Shown: positions 24,850 to 36,505 of the stretch, piece after piece
Numbering within the stretch: position 1 is the first letter of the stretch
How the letters are laid out: each line of letters opens with the position of its first letter
NCBI GenBank assembly: GCA_009760855.2
Contig: WPIO01000035.1
Span: forward strand, 2,100,001 to 2,164,000
DNA from: Cristatella mucedo
Taxonomy: Eukaryota > Bryozoa > Phylactolaemata > Cristatellidae
Length of the DNA: 64,000 nucleotides
Reading direction: 5' to 3'
Made by a program: the position numbers and the translations under genes
The notes under the pieces: generated by a model
Database searches by the model: none
Seen by the model: the letters and a program-made list of their open reading frames with translations, nothing else
What the model was told of the DNA's origin: nothing

Positions 24850-24919
24850 ATGGCATCTATTTGGATTTTCACTTCGGCATTTGTAGAACTTAGCCTTTGC
24901 TTGCTTCCGAACCTACAAG
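24850..24919 (+). CDS. candidate first coding exon with signal peptide, phase-1 donor
   Basis: ATG at 24850 sits in a favourable context (A at -3, G at +4). The 23 codons read MASIWIFTSAFV, then ELSLCLLPNLQ, hydrophobic enough for a signal peptide, though a Glu in the middle and no basic n-region weaken it. It is followed by CAAG|GTAATC, a good 5' splice site cutting after the first base of a codon (phase 1). Signal-peptide exons ending in phase 1 are common in secreted and membrane proteins, and the terminal exon at 57879 also has a phase-1 acceptor. The link is inference, and a chance match is possible. Confidence 0.25.
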
Positions 24920-24920
24920 G

Positions 24921-27189
24921 TAATCGCTCATAGTAATGCATAAGGAGAAAGGCCTGTGCTTTAAATGTGTACTTAAGTTTAGGCAATAGCCATTGCATGC
25001 CCCTTGGAACTAACTTCGTTAAATATTTCAAATTATGTTTCGCCTCATTGTGTAGGGACGCCATAATTGGAGGAAAAACGGTGCCTACTTTTCTGCATCA
25101 AGTAAGCTCAGTTTGAATATACAAATATAATAAGATCGTTGAAACTCCCCTGGCTAATAAAGCTCGTACTCAATAGTAAAAAACAAGTCATCTACATGGT
25201 TTTCATTTTATTTATCGAAATAAACTAACTGATTTTGGCTCAAGTCCTAAACTGCGGGTTGTTGCATTTGTTTGGTTTGGGAACAGCAAGTGCAGACAAG
25301 AGCTTAATTTTTTTTGCCTTATATTAAATTAAAAAATATGTTTAAGAAACTGTTTAAATGGGCATGTATTTTCAGAATTTAATCAGCACCTTTCTTAAAT
25401 ATAATTGTTTAGTGCTGGCTTTGTGACATTTATGACAACTCGATTGCCAGATAACCTCTTATTTCGTAGATACTCAAATGGTTGTAAGCTTAAGGTTCAT
25501 CTATACGAGCTAGAGCCTGTCAACTAGATGCTGAAATTTTACGAATACTTTTTCGGCCGCTATAGATAACTAACAACAATTAGATGCAATTGACTATCCC
25601 ATGATTTTTGAAGAAGGTGTAGCCCAGTTGCTCACCCTAAAATCCGGATTCAGCAGAACCAGCTTCTGTAGGTTGATGAGCCAGCCAGAGAGTAGCAGCA
25701 GACTCGGTGACCGAGAGCTTGCCTGTCAGCTGGATTTATATTGGCGCTTAGTTGACGAAATACAGTCGGCACATACTACAACCGGCTGGCATTCGGGCTT
25801 TCCCCTTGTTAATATGGAGCTGGGCAACTTTGAATAAGTGCCTACTTGCATCGTGTAGCAGTACTTTCGCTAGCTAACAGCAGGGGATTGCTCAGCTGAC
25901 TTTTTTGAACTGATAGGCTTGCACTGGATAAATTTGTGGATTGAGTCTGGGTTGAAACAACCTATGACTCTGCTGACTGATGCTAGGGTTATTGGTGGTG
26001 CTAGGCGTGTGGATCTGCAGTGTGCTTGGTGACATCTGAGTCCCGATATAAAGGAGGATGGTGAACTCAAAGCTCTTTACCCACAGCCTTCACTTTGGCT
26101 TCAAACATCTGACCAATTTGTGTTGCATTTTTAAATGAAAAGTTTGGTAATTATTGGAATAGATCATTGCTTACGAAGACTAAAAGAACCAGGGCCGTTA
26201 AAGCCTTGCAGTAACTTCTGGGAGAGAAAGCCTTTCAGCCCACCGAGAAGGAGTCCCGCTTTGCAAGAGTGAGTAATAGAAAGTCAGTTAAAAACCTGGC
26301 TTTTTAGCATATGTAATAAATGAAGATTTAATCCTCTTATTAGTCCATTTAGTTCCACTGAGCAAGTTTTTTGTTCATATTGTTATCAGTATTACTTCGG
26401 CAATTTTCATGTTGACATTTTATTTGTTCAAGTTAAGGGCTTGCTTAGTTATGGGAACAAGACGTGAGTCAGACTGACTATTGCAGGGTTCCAGTAGTGA
26501 CATCCCGGGCTCAGGGTATGATCAGGGTCTGGGTAGGGAGCTGAGGTCGGAATAGAGTTTATTGGCTAAGTTTCCTGAGAAGGGCAGCGGATAGTGTCAA
26601 CAATAATAGGAATACGGCAGTTATAAAATAAATGTGCGAAAAATTCCTTCACACAAGCTGCAGAAGTACAGTGTCAACTGATATTGAGAAGTAGGCTTCA
26701 GCAGGTTAGTTTTCGATGCAAATGAAGCAGAACTGAGAATGCTGCAACGACACAAGTGAATCGTGCAACACATATTACTTCTCTTAGCTAGTTTTACTTG
26801 GCAAACACACAAAGTACATTCTTAGATAGCGGAATCAACAGGATCCAGGAAACTACCTTTTCTATTTCCATGCCCAATTTTTGCAGTCTTCCAGCACTGC
26901 TCCTTAAGTTAGCTTATGGTGGTCATACCATACTAGACCTTAATGGAAATGTAATGCTATATAGTTCAGCAGTGTTACACTTTTATGGCAGATATAATCG
27001 ATTTCAGAGAGCAGCCATTTAGTATGGTTAGTCTAAGCATCCAGAAAATTGTTTTTTTCTAGTGTTGTTTTACTTTGACAATGCTAGTAATTTCTGTACA
27101 CCGTCTGGGAGTTGATGTCCTTAGTACTAGAACAATCAGTACTAACATCAGCAACGATGTTCGTTCAAGCATGATAGTACTCACCATTC
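24921..27189. other. stretch without supported feature
   Basis: A + frame at 25601-25837 and a minus frame at 25870-26070 are somewhat richer in GC but show no family motif. No LINE or SINE match is visible. Confidence 0.3.
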
Positions 27190-27283
27190 ATTTTCGTTTC
27201 CCTTTTCAGCAAATGTAAAGCGCCTTGAAAGAGATTGCGTTCTCTGAGGGCGCTTTATTAAGTGCATTATTTATATTATTATC
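27190..27283 (+). mobile_element. LINE-A 3' end only (~94 bases)
   Basis: Shows the terminal hairpin with a perfect 8-base stem, AAAGCGCC (27217-27224) with GGCGCTTT (27249-27256), then TTAAGTGCATT and an ATT-rich tail. Confidence 0.88.
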
Positions 27284-28129
27284 TGTCAGTAATGTCAATA
27301 ATTCATCTCTTGTCTTTATTATTTGTGGTGCAACAGCTGCTTATTTAGGCTTATAACTGCTACTTTTTCACATTCCCAATAGCTGCAGTATTTGTTCTAA
27401 GAAATTTCGTATATATTCTTTGGCGAGTATCTGCAACTGATTGCCACTATTGCTGTGTGAAGGCTTGATGTATTATCTGTTTGCTATTAAATGCTATTCT
27501 AACAAAGATCCTTGTTTTACCAAGAAACCCAATCACATAAAGCGCACCGAACCAGAGGGGTGGCTAAAACAGAGACTGTCTTAAAAGGGTGTGGAATGAA
27601 TCTCAGCATGACTCCAGAAGTGGGGCTGATCCTAGACGCAGCAGGCTCACTCACTTGTGACTATTCAAACATAATAATCTTGTCTAAAATTGTTAGGACT
27701 AAAATTTGATATTTTCTTTGGAAAATTATATCCCTTACTCTTTGAACATTGTTTAAGGAAGCTGCTTTACTACTAATGGTTTTAGGATACACTTTAATTC
27801 AGCATACTCAGTTGCCATAATTATCGTTACCTGATGTGGCAGGCATGGAATGCATGAAAGATGCGTGACTCCCTGTTTCCCACATCTATCAGTATCTCTG
27901 CAATCGTAGAGAGTTGTTTTTGGGCCCGAAAAAAATTTCCGAGACCTTTTCTTACTCATGAAGCATGTTAGTTAATGTACATCTGTCTGTAGCTGAACAA
28001 AGCTATACGTATAAGTTGGTGTTACACAGAAGAATCTTCTTTAGCATACTCAAAGCTTGCCTGGCTTTCGGTAAGCTTACCCTAGCCAACAGAATTCGTC
28101 TCACGAAAAGAAGAGAAATTTAAAGCGTA
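27284..28129. other. stretch without supported feature
   Basis: Short frames on both strands (27512-27709, 27753-27959) show no recognisable motif. Confidence 0.35.
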
Positions 28130-29900
28130 GAAAAGTCAGGAAGATGGGAGAGGAAGTGAATAAGATTAAAGTATTAGGTCATGATAGCTACAAGGTATGA
28201 GCCACATTTGGCAGTAAGAGAATGGATGTCGATGCCCAATATCGTTATAGTGAGTTCCACAGTCAAGGACCTGCAAGTCATAGCCTACTAGTGCTAACGG
28301 TCTTTCAGCACATGAATGGAGCACGTAATTTATGTGGTGCAAAGAGGATCTGAGGGCAAGAGGATAGGGATACGGGTGTAGAAGTACAGATAGTTGTTAA
28401 GGAGCCAAAAAACGGCAGGCCTAGTGATTCAGAGCAATAACTTGGCTCATTATCCAATCATCAGCCAGGTGCTGTCTCATCTCCTTCACCAAAGGCTAGA
28501 TAGAACGAGATGCATAGGCTTAGTAACATTTTTTGGTAGCCCTGACATTAGAACATTGCATTAGTTCAGCGGAAACAGAAATAGCAGGTTGTTAAATTAG
28601 CAAAAATCCTCCATCATAGATAGTAGCTAATATTACACAGGCATCAAACATGGTGGCTTGCTGTTGAATCAGTTTTCCTAATGAAGTGTTCAAAATTTTG
28701 ACTGATATCAAAGAATACACCTAAATTCCAATTACACTTAATCCAAACGACACACTACAACCTCACAATAAGGAATGAGAAGTTTGCCAGTCAAGCCGCG
28801 AGCATGGGATTTCCAATCAGTAGAAGCTAGCTTTATTCTGCTAAAGTAGTGGAAATATGCCGACATCCAGCATCGAATGCCTGCAAGCCAACGATTCGGT
28901 ACTCCAGCCACTGCAGTGGATTATGAGGGTTTGAAATGACAAATACGGATGAGTATGTGACGTAGACATGGTAGCTCATCACGTGGCTTGAATATCACAT
29001 TTCTCTAAGGTGTCGAATAAATAGAATAGAAATAAAATAGCAGCTAAGGACCAAGAATAAACTTTTGCTAAACTTAACAGGTGATTGGTCTGCTCGATAA
29101 AACTTTGACCGTATCGAGACACAGATTCAACGGAGTGAGATAACTAAGACTTGAGCAGTGCCAATGCCACCTCTCCCAGACTGGCATTTCTTCTCACATT
29201 TTCTAATTAGATAGCGTGTTCTTTAGTGTTTATTGACCGGATTGATCCAGCAGAGCAGGCTCAGGAACATATCTTTAATTACTGCCACTTAGAATGCTAT
29301 TGTTCAAGTGGATGAGATCAGCTTCAACAGAGTTGAGTCACTTTTTTAGTATTGTTGTATCTGACAGTTTAATGTACTAAGAAATGTCTACGAGCAGTTC
29401 ATTAGATTAGATTAGCGATTATCTTGGAGAGAAAAGGAAAAGTGAAACTGAGTGGTAATTTTCTGCGAACTCTGAATCAAATCCAGGCTTTTAAATTTTG
29501 ATCTAATAATATTCAGTTTGAAAGACTTTTGAAAAACGCATTACCTAGAGAAACATTAAGAACCTTGGGTGTGGCTGTGATATGTCTGCCACCGAAGATC
29601 GGGAGGAGGGGAAGTATTGAGTCTTCAGGAAGCACGCTATTCTTGCTATACTCTCTTTAGGTAACTAATCCTCTCACTTGAAGCTTAGAAAATCTCTTGA
29701 GGAAGATGCAAGTTAGTATCTCAATACATGCTTTAGTTTCAGGTGGCTTCACGACGGCACGAAAGTGTGCCGGTCTTTCAATGAAAACATAGGGTAACTT
29801 ACAGGCAGAATCCTTACTATCCATGGATTGAGACCTCACGGGATTGCCAAGCAAAGAATTCAGTGTCTCGCAATATCTTTGAGATCTGACTGGCAGAATT
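28130..29900 (-). mobile_element. LINE-B copy, decayed
   Basis: Read on the minus strand from 29900 to 28130. An inter-domain region comes first (65-codon open piece 29854-29657 with LLGNPVRSQSMDS-like text). Near 29470 is ENYHSVSLF, a decayed NYRPVSLL. The C-terminal segment at 28340-28240 matches other LINE-B copies (AGTGAGTTCCACAGTC on the plus strand). The order is what one retrotransposon would have, but the centre is badly decayed and homology there is weak. Confidence 0.5.
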
Positions 29901-30154
29901 TTGGTCTTCTTGTGAAAAGATAACGCTATTTTTTATAGATATTTTGAGCGTAGTTTCGGAGGAAGTCTTTAAAAATCGGCTAAATTAGAGTCGCATTCAA
30001 GACTTCTTCGAGATGCATTCAAGCCTTAATTTTACATATCACATCTTCATTGTATATAGAAAGAAATATCCACCACTTTGTACATGGACTGAATTTTTGG
30101 GAGTGCGCTAGTCGATGAAATTTCTTTCAGTTCTCTTTTTATTGCATTTGGCAA

Positions 30155-30240
30155 TACAGAATTGCCCATTGTAGGATTTGAACCCGGGACCTCATTTAGA
30201 GCACTTTACCTCCGTGACTATCACGACTCACCAGTTGCGG
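30155..30240 (-). mobile_element. tRNA-like sequence (SINE head or tRNA pseudogene)
   Basis: The minus strand reads TGGTGAGTCGTGATAGTCAC, then GGAGGTAAAGTGC, then CCCGGGTTCAAATCCTAC. The last part is a perfect B box (GGTTCAAATCC) at tRNA-like spacing from an A-box-like TAGTCACGGAGG. There is no clean acceptor stem closing the cloverleaf, and A-rich sequence follows, so a SINE head is more likely than a working tRNA gene. It lies just upstream (minus strand) of the LINE-B copy at 28130-29900. Confidence 0.55.
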
Positions 30241-30539
30241 ATCGTTAAGAAGACTACCTCAACTGCAAGCAAAATTGTTCGGTATTGTTCTCAGACCAGG
30301 GGCTTTTTTACAGCAGTGGCTTGCTAAAAATTAAACTAGCTCTCTGCTAATGCATCGGCTAGATGATTGCAATTATATTTTGGATGAGCTGTGGAAATAA
30401 GCCCCGTGGCCCTACTCTGCTAGTGAAGAATGCGGTTTCAAGGCTATTTAATGAACTTTAGAGGTTCGACTATATACGTTATTTCCTGAAAGGTCTTCTG
30501 TGGCTTCCTTTTGATCAACGGATACAGATTTGAATTTGT

Positions 30540-31015
30540 ACACTGACCCAAAACTCAAACCGCGGATCGGCAGACCCATGCCTTGCTGAACTGATGCACC
30601 AGGCTCCTTACTCGCGTGCCCTCAGCTCTCCTATGGACAATTAATTAGCTTCTCTAATTCGCCACTTAAAGACCGCTGGTAACAGGTTTTGCTTTGAAGG
30701 TTCTAGGCTGCGGTACTCACGTCCAAAACTCTTAAGCAACGACATCTCCCCTCCTGCTACCGACTAATGGGCACATCACTTCCAGCCGTCCTGAGCTGCT
30801 CCTTTCCTGCTAATCACTACTTCAACTGCTCTCCTGATGCAGCTCTGCGGTTCTCACCTTCTCTGTTTTGTGGGAGTTGGCAACCGACTGCACACCGAAA
30901 GATAACTGGGCTTCCAGTGAGCTCTAAAGAAACTCGTCTGAGTAACAACGTATTAGTCTTTGTCTCTTTATTGAGTTACAGAATGAGATATAATACACGT
31001 TACATTACATAAGGA
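30540..31015 (+). mobile_element. LINE-B 3' end fragment
   Basis: Contains the C-terminal segment (GTTCTAGGCTGCGGTACTC, then AACTCTTAAGCAACGACATC, a decayed GxRLWNSL...LRN), then a 3' UTR shared with 55085-55515. It ends in GTTACATTACATAA at ~31003-31013. The 81-codon frame at 30767-31012 is a UTR shadow. Confidence 0.65.
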
Positions 31016-32160
31016 GACCTGCATAGCAAGCAGACGAAAAACATGACGGTAACAATTTATTTTAAGTTTCGACACTGGAATAATCAAATGGTGCACTGAT
31101 CCTAAAACTAAACATGAACTGTAAACAAAATGGTCAACTGGCATAAAATGTCATTGGTGCAGACATTCCTTTTGATCACGAGATCCTGAACACGATGACT
31201 GATACTAGTGGTATGAGTAACGCTGGGCCAAGCCACATTTTTCCATACATTCCAGAAAGGAGTATAGTTTAAGGCTACTATTGTCGTCAACGAGAATTCT
31301 GTAGTATCACGCAATCAGTAAAGGCATGCCACAATTTACTCGGGAATTCTTGAAACTCCTCCATAAACTATGTTAGACAGCCAAAAAGAGATCGTTAATT
31401 AAATCCCAGCTGTGAGAGACGTGGCTTTCGATTGGGAAACTGACAGCAACTAATTGAAGGGCCGTGCAAAAAACTGCGGAATTTGAATGCAAGCGCTTAC
31501 CGAACAATGAAATAATTCGATACCAGCAATGTCAGGCAGTATGGACTAAAAAAATGAGAACCTGGAAGTGGTGGTTTCAGATACCTCGCCACCAGATGGT
31601 CGTTCGTCATCCTGGTTCTGATCAGCCAAAATTCATCGGGCTTGGCTTGAACTATCAAGTCACTCAATTTAGTAGTATTTAGTGACTATTACTTATTTAT
31701 TCATTATTTGTTTGCCGTTTTTTTGTTATTAATAATAATTATTTTTTTAATCCATAAAAATTAGCAATCCAGCTTTGAGAAAGCGGGATTTAACAGGTGC
31801 AATACAATTAGCTGTCTAGCACCTCAGGGCTGCTGATTAGTAGAATTGAGGCTTCGGTGAACATGTATAGCAGCTGCTGGCACGGACTTCAGGTCCTGTG
31901 ACCTGTCTACTCTATGGCTATTGTACCTGAATGCAATCGCTCTTCTGAAGCAGCGGCCTGGCCGTCAGTGAGTCTAGTGCTGAGCATGAGCTCTTGTAAG
32001 TGTGTTCCCATGTCTGCGGGAAGTCACCTGCTATTGTAGGCCGCAAAATACAGGCTAGTGTCGTGCTTTTACTACTACAGTTTTTCTACTAGCACAGAGC
32101 ACAGAATGTCAAGCACTGTGGTTTTATTCGTAGGCGGCCAGTTAGTTTCAGGTCTCTGCC
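31016..32160. other. stretch without supported feature
   Basis: Two short frames (31108-31314 minus, 31464-31682 plus) lack motifs. A T/A-only patch lies at about 31690-31760. Confidence 0.35.
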
Positions 32161-32164
32161 AATT

Positions 32165-32530
32165 TGTATGTAATATAATGTATCTCAGTCCGTAACTCCG
32201 TGAAAACACGATGACTCAGTGGGTTTTACGAAGGAGAGTTTGGTTTAGTCCACTCACAACCTAAGAGGCTTTCGGTGTGCATTCAGCATTCAACAGATTT
32301 CATTTCACCCAACAAAGAAAAAGTGGGAAGCATAGCAGAGCTGGGCAAGCAGTTGAGATAATCATTTGCATGTGAAGCAGCAGCTGAGGACCGCTTGAAA
32401 TGGTGTGCTATAAGTCGGCATTGGGAGATTGCTTTTCATTGCGTAAGAATCGTGTAAGTGAGCTCCACAGTCTAGGGCCTGCAGAGCGAAAGCTTCTGTA
32501 GCCAACCGTCTTTAAGCGGAGAAATGGAAC
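32165..32530 (-). mobile_element. LINE-B 3' end fragment (reference copy)
   Basis: The minus strand reads SFRSAGPRLWSSLTRFLRN near 32500-32440, the C-terminal signature of many non-LTR ORFs. Then follow ~280 bases of 3' UTR, ending in a GAGATACATTATATTACATAC terminus. It anchors the LINE-B 3' end used to recognise the other fragments. A + strand LINE-A fragment begins ~45 bases further on, facing away from it. Confidence 0.7.
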
Positions 32531-32574
32531 ACTTGTGTTGCAAACCAAACCAGTGATGGTTTGATGGTTGAGGC

Positions 32575-32885
32575 AACAGGACCAGCCTAACTATAAGATC
32601 GACTCTCCCACCATGCTAAGCAGTGTACCACCCACTTTTCTAAATCTAATCGTATACCTTTTATTCATACGAACTTAAATCTTATAGAGACCGCATTTTT
32701 TGTTTGCCTGCTCCAAAAGCGTGGAAATTAATTCAGATAGATTATATTATGTCTAGACGATATTTAAACACAAGTTAAAAAGCATCTATATATCCCCGCA
32801 TTTAGTGGGTCTATGAAATCCGTCATTAGTATGCTTATGGGTGCTGAAACTGTGCTTGCTGTTATCAACCATATTTTGTATGCAA
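32575..32885 (+). mobile_element. LINE-A C-terminal and 3' UTR fragment
   Basis: Follows 12480-12800: the AKQCTTHFS-like segment, a decayed NLKSYRDRIF and PKAWKLI, the TTTAGTGGGTC 3' UTR word, and GCTTATGGGTGCTGA. It stops before the terminal hairpin. Confidence 0.7.
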
Positions 32886-33123
32886 CTGTCTGAGAGCACA
32901 AATGAATCACATGAAAGAAAAAGCAAAGCTGGCAGTCTCCTTTACTGCGTTTTGAACTTCAACTTGTTTGGCTCTTTTGCCATTTTGGTACGGCACCTTA
33001 AGAAATATTGACTGCGTTCAGTAACGACTGCAGGATTCAAAGATAACACTTAAAGAGACCTCTTGTGACATCCACTCTCTTCAGATTGAGCTTTTGAAAC
33101 TGTGAGAAGATCTCTGCCAATAA

Positions 33124-33300
33124 TCGCTAATAGATCCTAAAAGGGAATGTAAACTGTGGATAGTTGCAGTTGAACAAAGAATCCGGCGATGGACACAGAT
33201 GATTGGAGAATTGTCTCAAGATGTTGGTCTCACAGCTGATGATATTGCCAGGCTAATGAAGGACAGCATAGATTATCTACAAAGAGAAATTTCAAGTTAA
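33124..33300 (+). CDS. protein-like open stretch, unrecognised (exon or hAT part)
   Basis: 59 codons are open to TAA at 33298-33300. The central part reads RECKLWIVAVEQRIRRWTQM, then ELSQDVGLTADDIARLMKDS, then IDYLQREISS. The amphipathic, charge-rich pattern looks like real protein rather than chance. A possible acceptor (GTTGCAG, ending at 33168) lies inside. It is ~170 bases upstream of hAT-like coding in another frame, so it may be an earlier part of the same element or an unrelated exon. I do not recognise the domain. Confidence 0.25.
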   Translation, partial: SLIDPKRECKLWIVAVEQRIRRWTQMIGELSQDVGLTADDIARLMKDSIDYLQREISS

Positions 33301-33470
33301 TTTTTCTCGGGTCATATATTCTTATGCTAAATTTGGTTTCTTATTGGAGATTTAGAAGCTTTTAAGGACAATTGACCATATCAGACTCCACCAGAGTTTC
33401 TAAATCTTGGAGATCACAAATGTTCAGACGTTGACGAAACAGCTTTAAAACCAATTATGTGACTTTACAG

Positions 33471-33785
33471 TTCTTCTTACCACGCATCACGACTAAGCTG
33501 CTGAAGACACCGCAAGAACTCACATCTTTCATCTTCAGCTATGGTGAAGGAGTTTTCTCCAATTTTAGAGTGGCTTTGAAGGTTCTTCCCACCGTAAAAA
33601 GTAGCCAAATTGTGACCATTCTTTTAGCAAGATAAACATATGCCTACCTTTCCTGAGAACGCCGAAGGTTTATGATCGACTCTAATTTGGCCTTTTTGAG
33701 CATAGACTAACGACCATCGGAAAACATTCACTTTCGAACTGCGATAGACCAGTTTGCCACGTTCAAGGCCACAACAAGTCCTTAA
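33471..33785 (+). pseudogene. hAT-family transposase C-terminal remnant
   Basis: One frame runs 105 codons to TAA at 33783-33785, with only three in-frame stops before that. It reads ELTSFIFSYGEGVFSNFRVA, then LKVLPTV, corresponding to the (F)PNLxIALRILLTIPV segment of hAT transposases. Further on come ERRRFMIDSNLAFLSID and TAIDQFATFKATTS, corresponding to the ERLNxLALLSIE...IDEFAxxKAR end of the hAT dimerisation domain. The element would have moved by cut and paste in the nucleus. The conserved SAERSFSKLK is lost and no terminal inverted repeats were found, so it is inactive. The call rests on motif order recalled from the family. Confidence 0.55.
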
Positions 33786-33789
33786 GTTA

Positions 33790-34705
33790 AAGCTGCAATA
33801 GTTACTTTATATATGCACTATAGTTGTGTATGTATTGATTTACAGACCAACCTATATCAGCGTACATTACCATATCTATTGATAAAAGTCTTGAAGGTGC
33901 TTGTGAGCGGTGTAGGTTTCTAAGCGGTGATCTTCCTGGAAGTTGTTCTGCCGCTATATAAATGAAGACGTTAAATCAGCTTAGAATTATATATACCATT
34001 AATTAATTAACTTCGTGTAAGATAAAAATATAATAGAATTAATACAAATCTTGAATTGCAGCTGCATTAGACTCCTTTGGCATGCGACACCATAGAAGCC
34101 AAACCAATTTTTCAGCCGTTAAAAAAAGGACTGTTAAATACTCGAAGCTTCATATATTAGTAGTCATATTTCTACCCATTATTTTTACCAACTGGTGATA
34201 TGATGATCTTTCAATAACTTTGACCAACAAACATTTACTGCAGTGATTTTCAATAACGTTGTATGTGATAATATAGCGAGACCTTGTTATCTTTTGCGTG
34301 TTCATTCAATGGTTATGCTAGAGCCCAAATTATTTTGTTTAACGAACTTGAATTATGCCCCCAATAAAACTGAGCATTCGTTAACAACCTCCAACTGTTA
34401 AGATTTCTTTAGAGCTACGCAGACAGATTTGAAATATTAGGTTTGCAATTAAAAATAGATGGATGCAATATTTACTGGTCGGTCCAAGCTCAAAGAAATT
34501 AAATGACTCTTGACGACGTAAGAAGCAGCCTCCAAGAAAATTAAAAAGAGACTCACTTTTAATGAACTGAAGTTGGATACGAACGTGAACACTTATCCTA
34601 CTGAGTAACAAAATTGAGTATTGCTAAAATATTAGGTTGGTTTCACACTTTCTTTATGGATTCCACACATTGTTATAGGAGCCCACAAATGAGCCTTTTA
34701 GAAGA
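33790..34705. other. AT-rich stretch, no feature seen
   Basis: A 76-codon minus frame at 34381-34611 shows no recognisable motif. No repeat-family match. Confidence 0.4.
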
Positions 34706-34706
34706 T

Positions 34707-35105
34707 AATAATAATAATAATATTGCACTTGATAAAGCGCCCTCAGAGAACTTAATCTCTTTCTAGGCGCTTTACATTTGCTGCAAAGTGATACGCAATA
34801 GAATAGTAAGTAAAATCATGCTTGAAAAACAAACAAAATGAATAACATGGTTAGGGGTTACATGCACTGGGTCAGCATGCAAATGTGGTTAGTGGCAGCA
34901 TGAACAGTGTCAGCACGCAAAAGCACATCGAGGACGAATCACAAGGACCCACTAAATGCTGTCCTAAATAGGTATGTTTTTAAGTTTCTTTTAAATGTGG
35001 TCAGGTCAGGGGATGTTCTGATGCAGGTCGGGAGGGGAGTTTCAGGCTGTGGGAGCATACGAGCTAAATGCACGGTCTCCAAAGGATTTAAGGTTGATGA
35101 TGAAA
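34707..35105 (-). mobile_element. LINE-A 3' end and C-terminal tail
   Basis: Begins with (AAT)n. The terminal hairpin follows with a perfect stem, AAAGCGCC (34734-34741) with GGCGCTTT (34766-34773), then the whole 3' UTR and the last part of the ORF (inverted KAWN/LPT region at ~35040). It is about 400 bases long and one of the cleanest 3' ends in the window. Confidence 0.88.
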
Positions 35106-35109
35106 TTTA

Positions 35110-35625
35110 AGATGAAAATCTTAATTTTTAATAATAATTTTTAATAATAATTTAGGATGAAAAGCTTAATTTATTCTCCGCTTTTTCATGTTAATATCAG
35201 TTGCGGACTTGGACAAGGTTGCCACATCTTAAACAATAAAGTTCAACGCATTGAATACAAATACCATATATTATCAAAAATGATGACCCCCAAGTACAGT
35301 TCTTCTGAGCCTTAAAGTCTTAGTCTTACAAATATGTATGAGAATTGATGTAATGTGGAAATTTGTATTTAAAAATTGGTCTGGTTTTAGCTTCCCAGGA
35401 AAACTAGATCCTAATAGAAGCACTTAAAAGCTTACAATAGGAGAACCAAAAGCCAAGGTTTATTGATGATAGCTGAATGACAAAAGTAATATAGTTAAGT
35501 ACAGAGAACAGTGCGATTTGATGATGTTTGTAAGCTTTTGTACAGTCCATGTATATTTTTGACTCACTCTTAACTAACTAGATCTCCTCACTTCCACGCC
35601 TCACCTCTCCGTCTATATTAGAGGA
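35110..35625. other. stretch without supported feature
   Basis: AT-rich; a short direct repeat of TTTTTAATAATAA occurs at ~35127-35152. Confidence 0.35.
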
Positions 35626-36349
35626 GGCCACGAGTGGCATTAGCCTGAAATCTCCCAATTAAAGACGGCTAATCATCTGGACCCAATGCATTTTTATACT
35701 TCCATGGTGCCTAGATCTGCTTCTACCGTGCATAAATAATATAATGAGAATATGCTTAGCCTCAGGTTATGTCTGAGGAATTTTCAAAAAGCCTTTGGTC
35801 AGGCCGCTAATTATGAAAGCAATACTAGGTCAAGAGAACTTAAAGGAAATTCCTCCGAGTCTCGATTCTACCATTTCTATGGAAAAAACTTAAACGATTT
35901 TTTGCAGACCATCTAAAAACAAATGTTAAAATTGTAAAACTAGAATATAGGCTTCACTCTAAATTTCAGAGCTATTCATTTCACTGTCAGCTTTGCTTTG
36001 GATGCGTAATGACCTTCTTAGGAAAGCTGGCTTAGTAAAGTTTCTCTGGTTGCTTTGCTAATCTTTCAGCAGTGTATAATACTATTTATGACCAAGTCCC
36101 ACCGGATCACATCCCATATTGCCTGGGCATAAAATGCCCTAAAATGTTACAAATCCAATTTCAGTAGGATATTCCACAATATTGAGGTAAATAGACATCC
36201 GAGGAGCCACAGACGTACAATGCTTACCTTAGTCGTGCTCCGCATCTCTTCACGCTTATACACTCCTATTTGCCAATACGATCGCCAAGATCAATCTAGT
36301 TTTTCACTTCTATGCAGATTACACTTAGTTGTACTTTTGCATTGTATTC

Positions 36350-36505
36350 CTTCTAGTGAGTTCGGCCCAGTAATTAAATGGCTAGCCCCGACCAAGGCCA
36401 GGCCGAGGTCTTGCACAAAAGCCCCGTGGCATATGAGGAGCGCCCGAATATAGATCAAGTTCTCTTAGGGAGCTATACAAATGAATTATATACATTTTTG
36501 GGAAT
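36350..36505 (+). mobile_element. tRNA-derived SINE nested in LINE-A
   Basis: Homologous to the SINE at 18716-18862: CCCAGTAATTAAATGGCTAGC, then CCGACCAAGG/AGGCCGAGGT, then ATATGAGGAGCGCCCGAATA, then GATCAAGTTCTCTTAGGGAG with CTATACAAATGAATTA. It is inserted within the RT coding region of a LINE-A copy, whose sequence continues on both sides. Confidence 0.65.
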
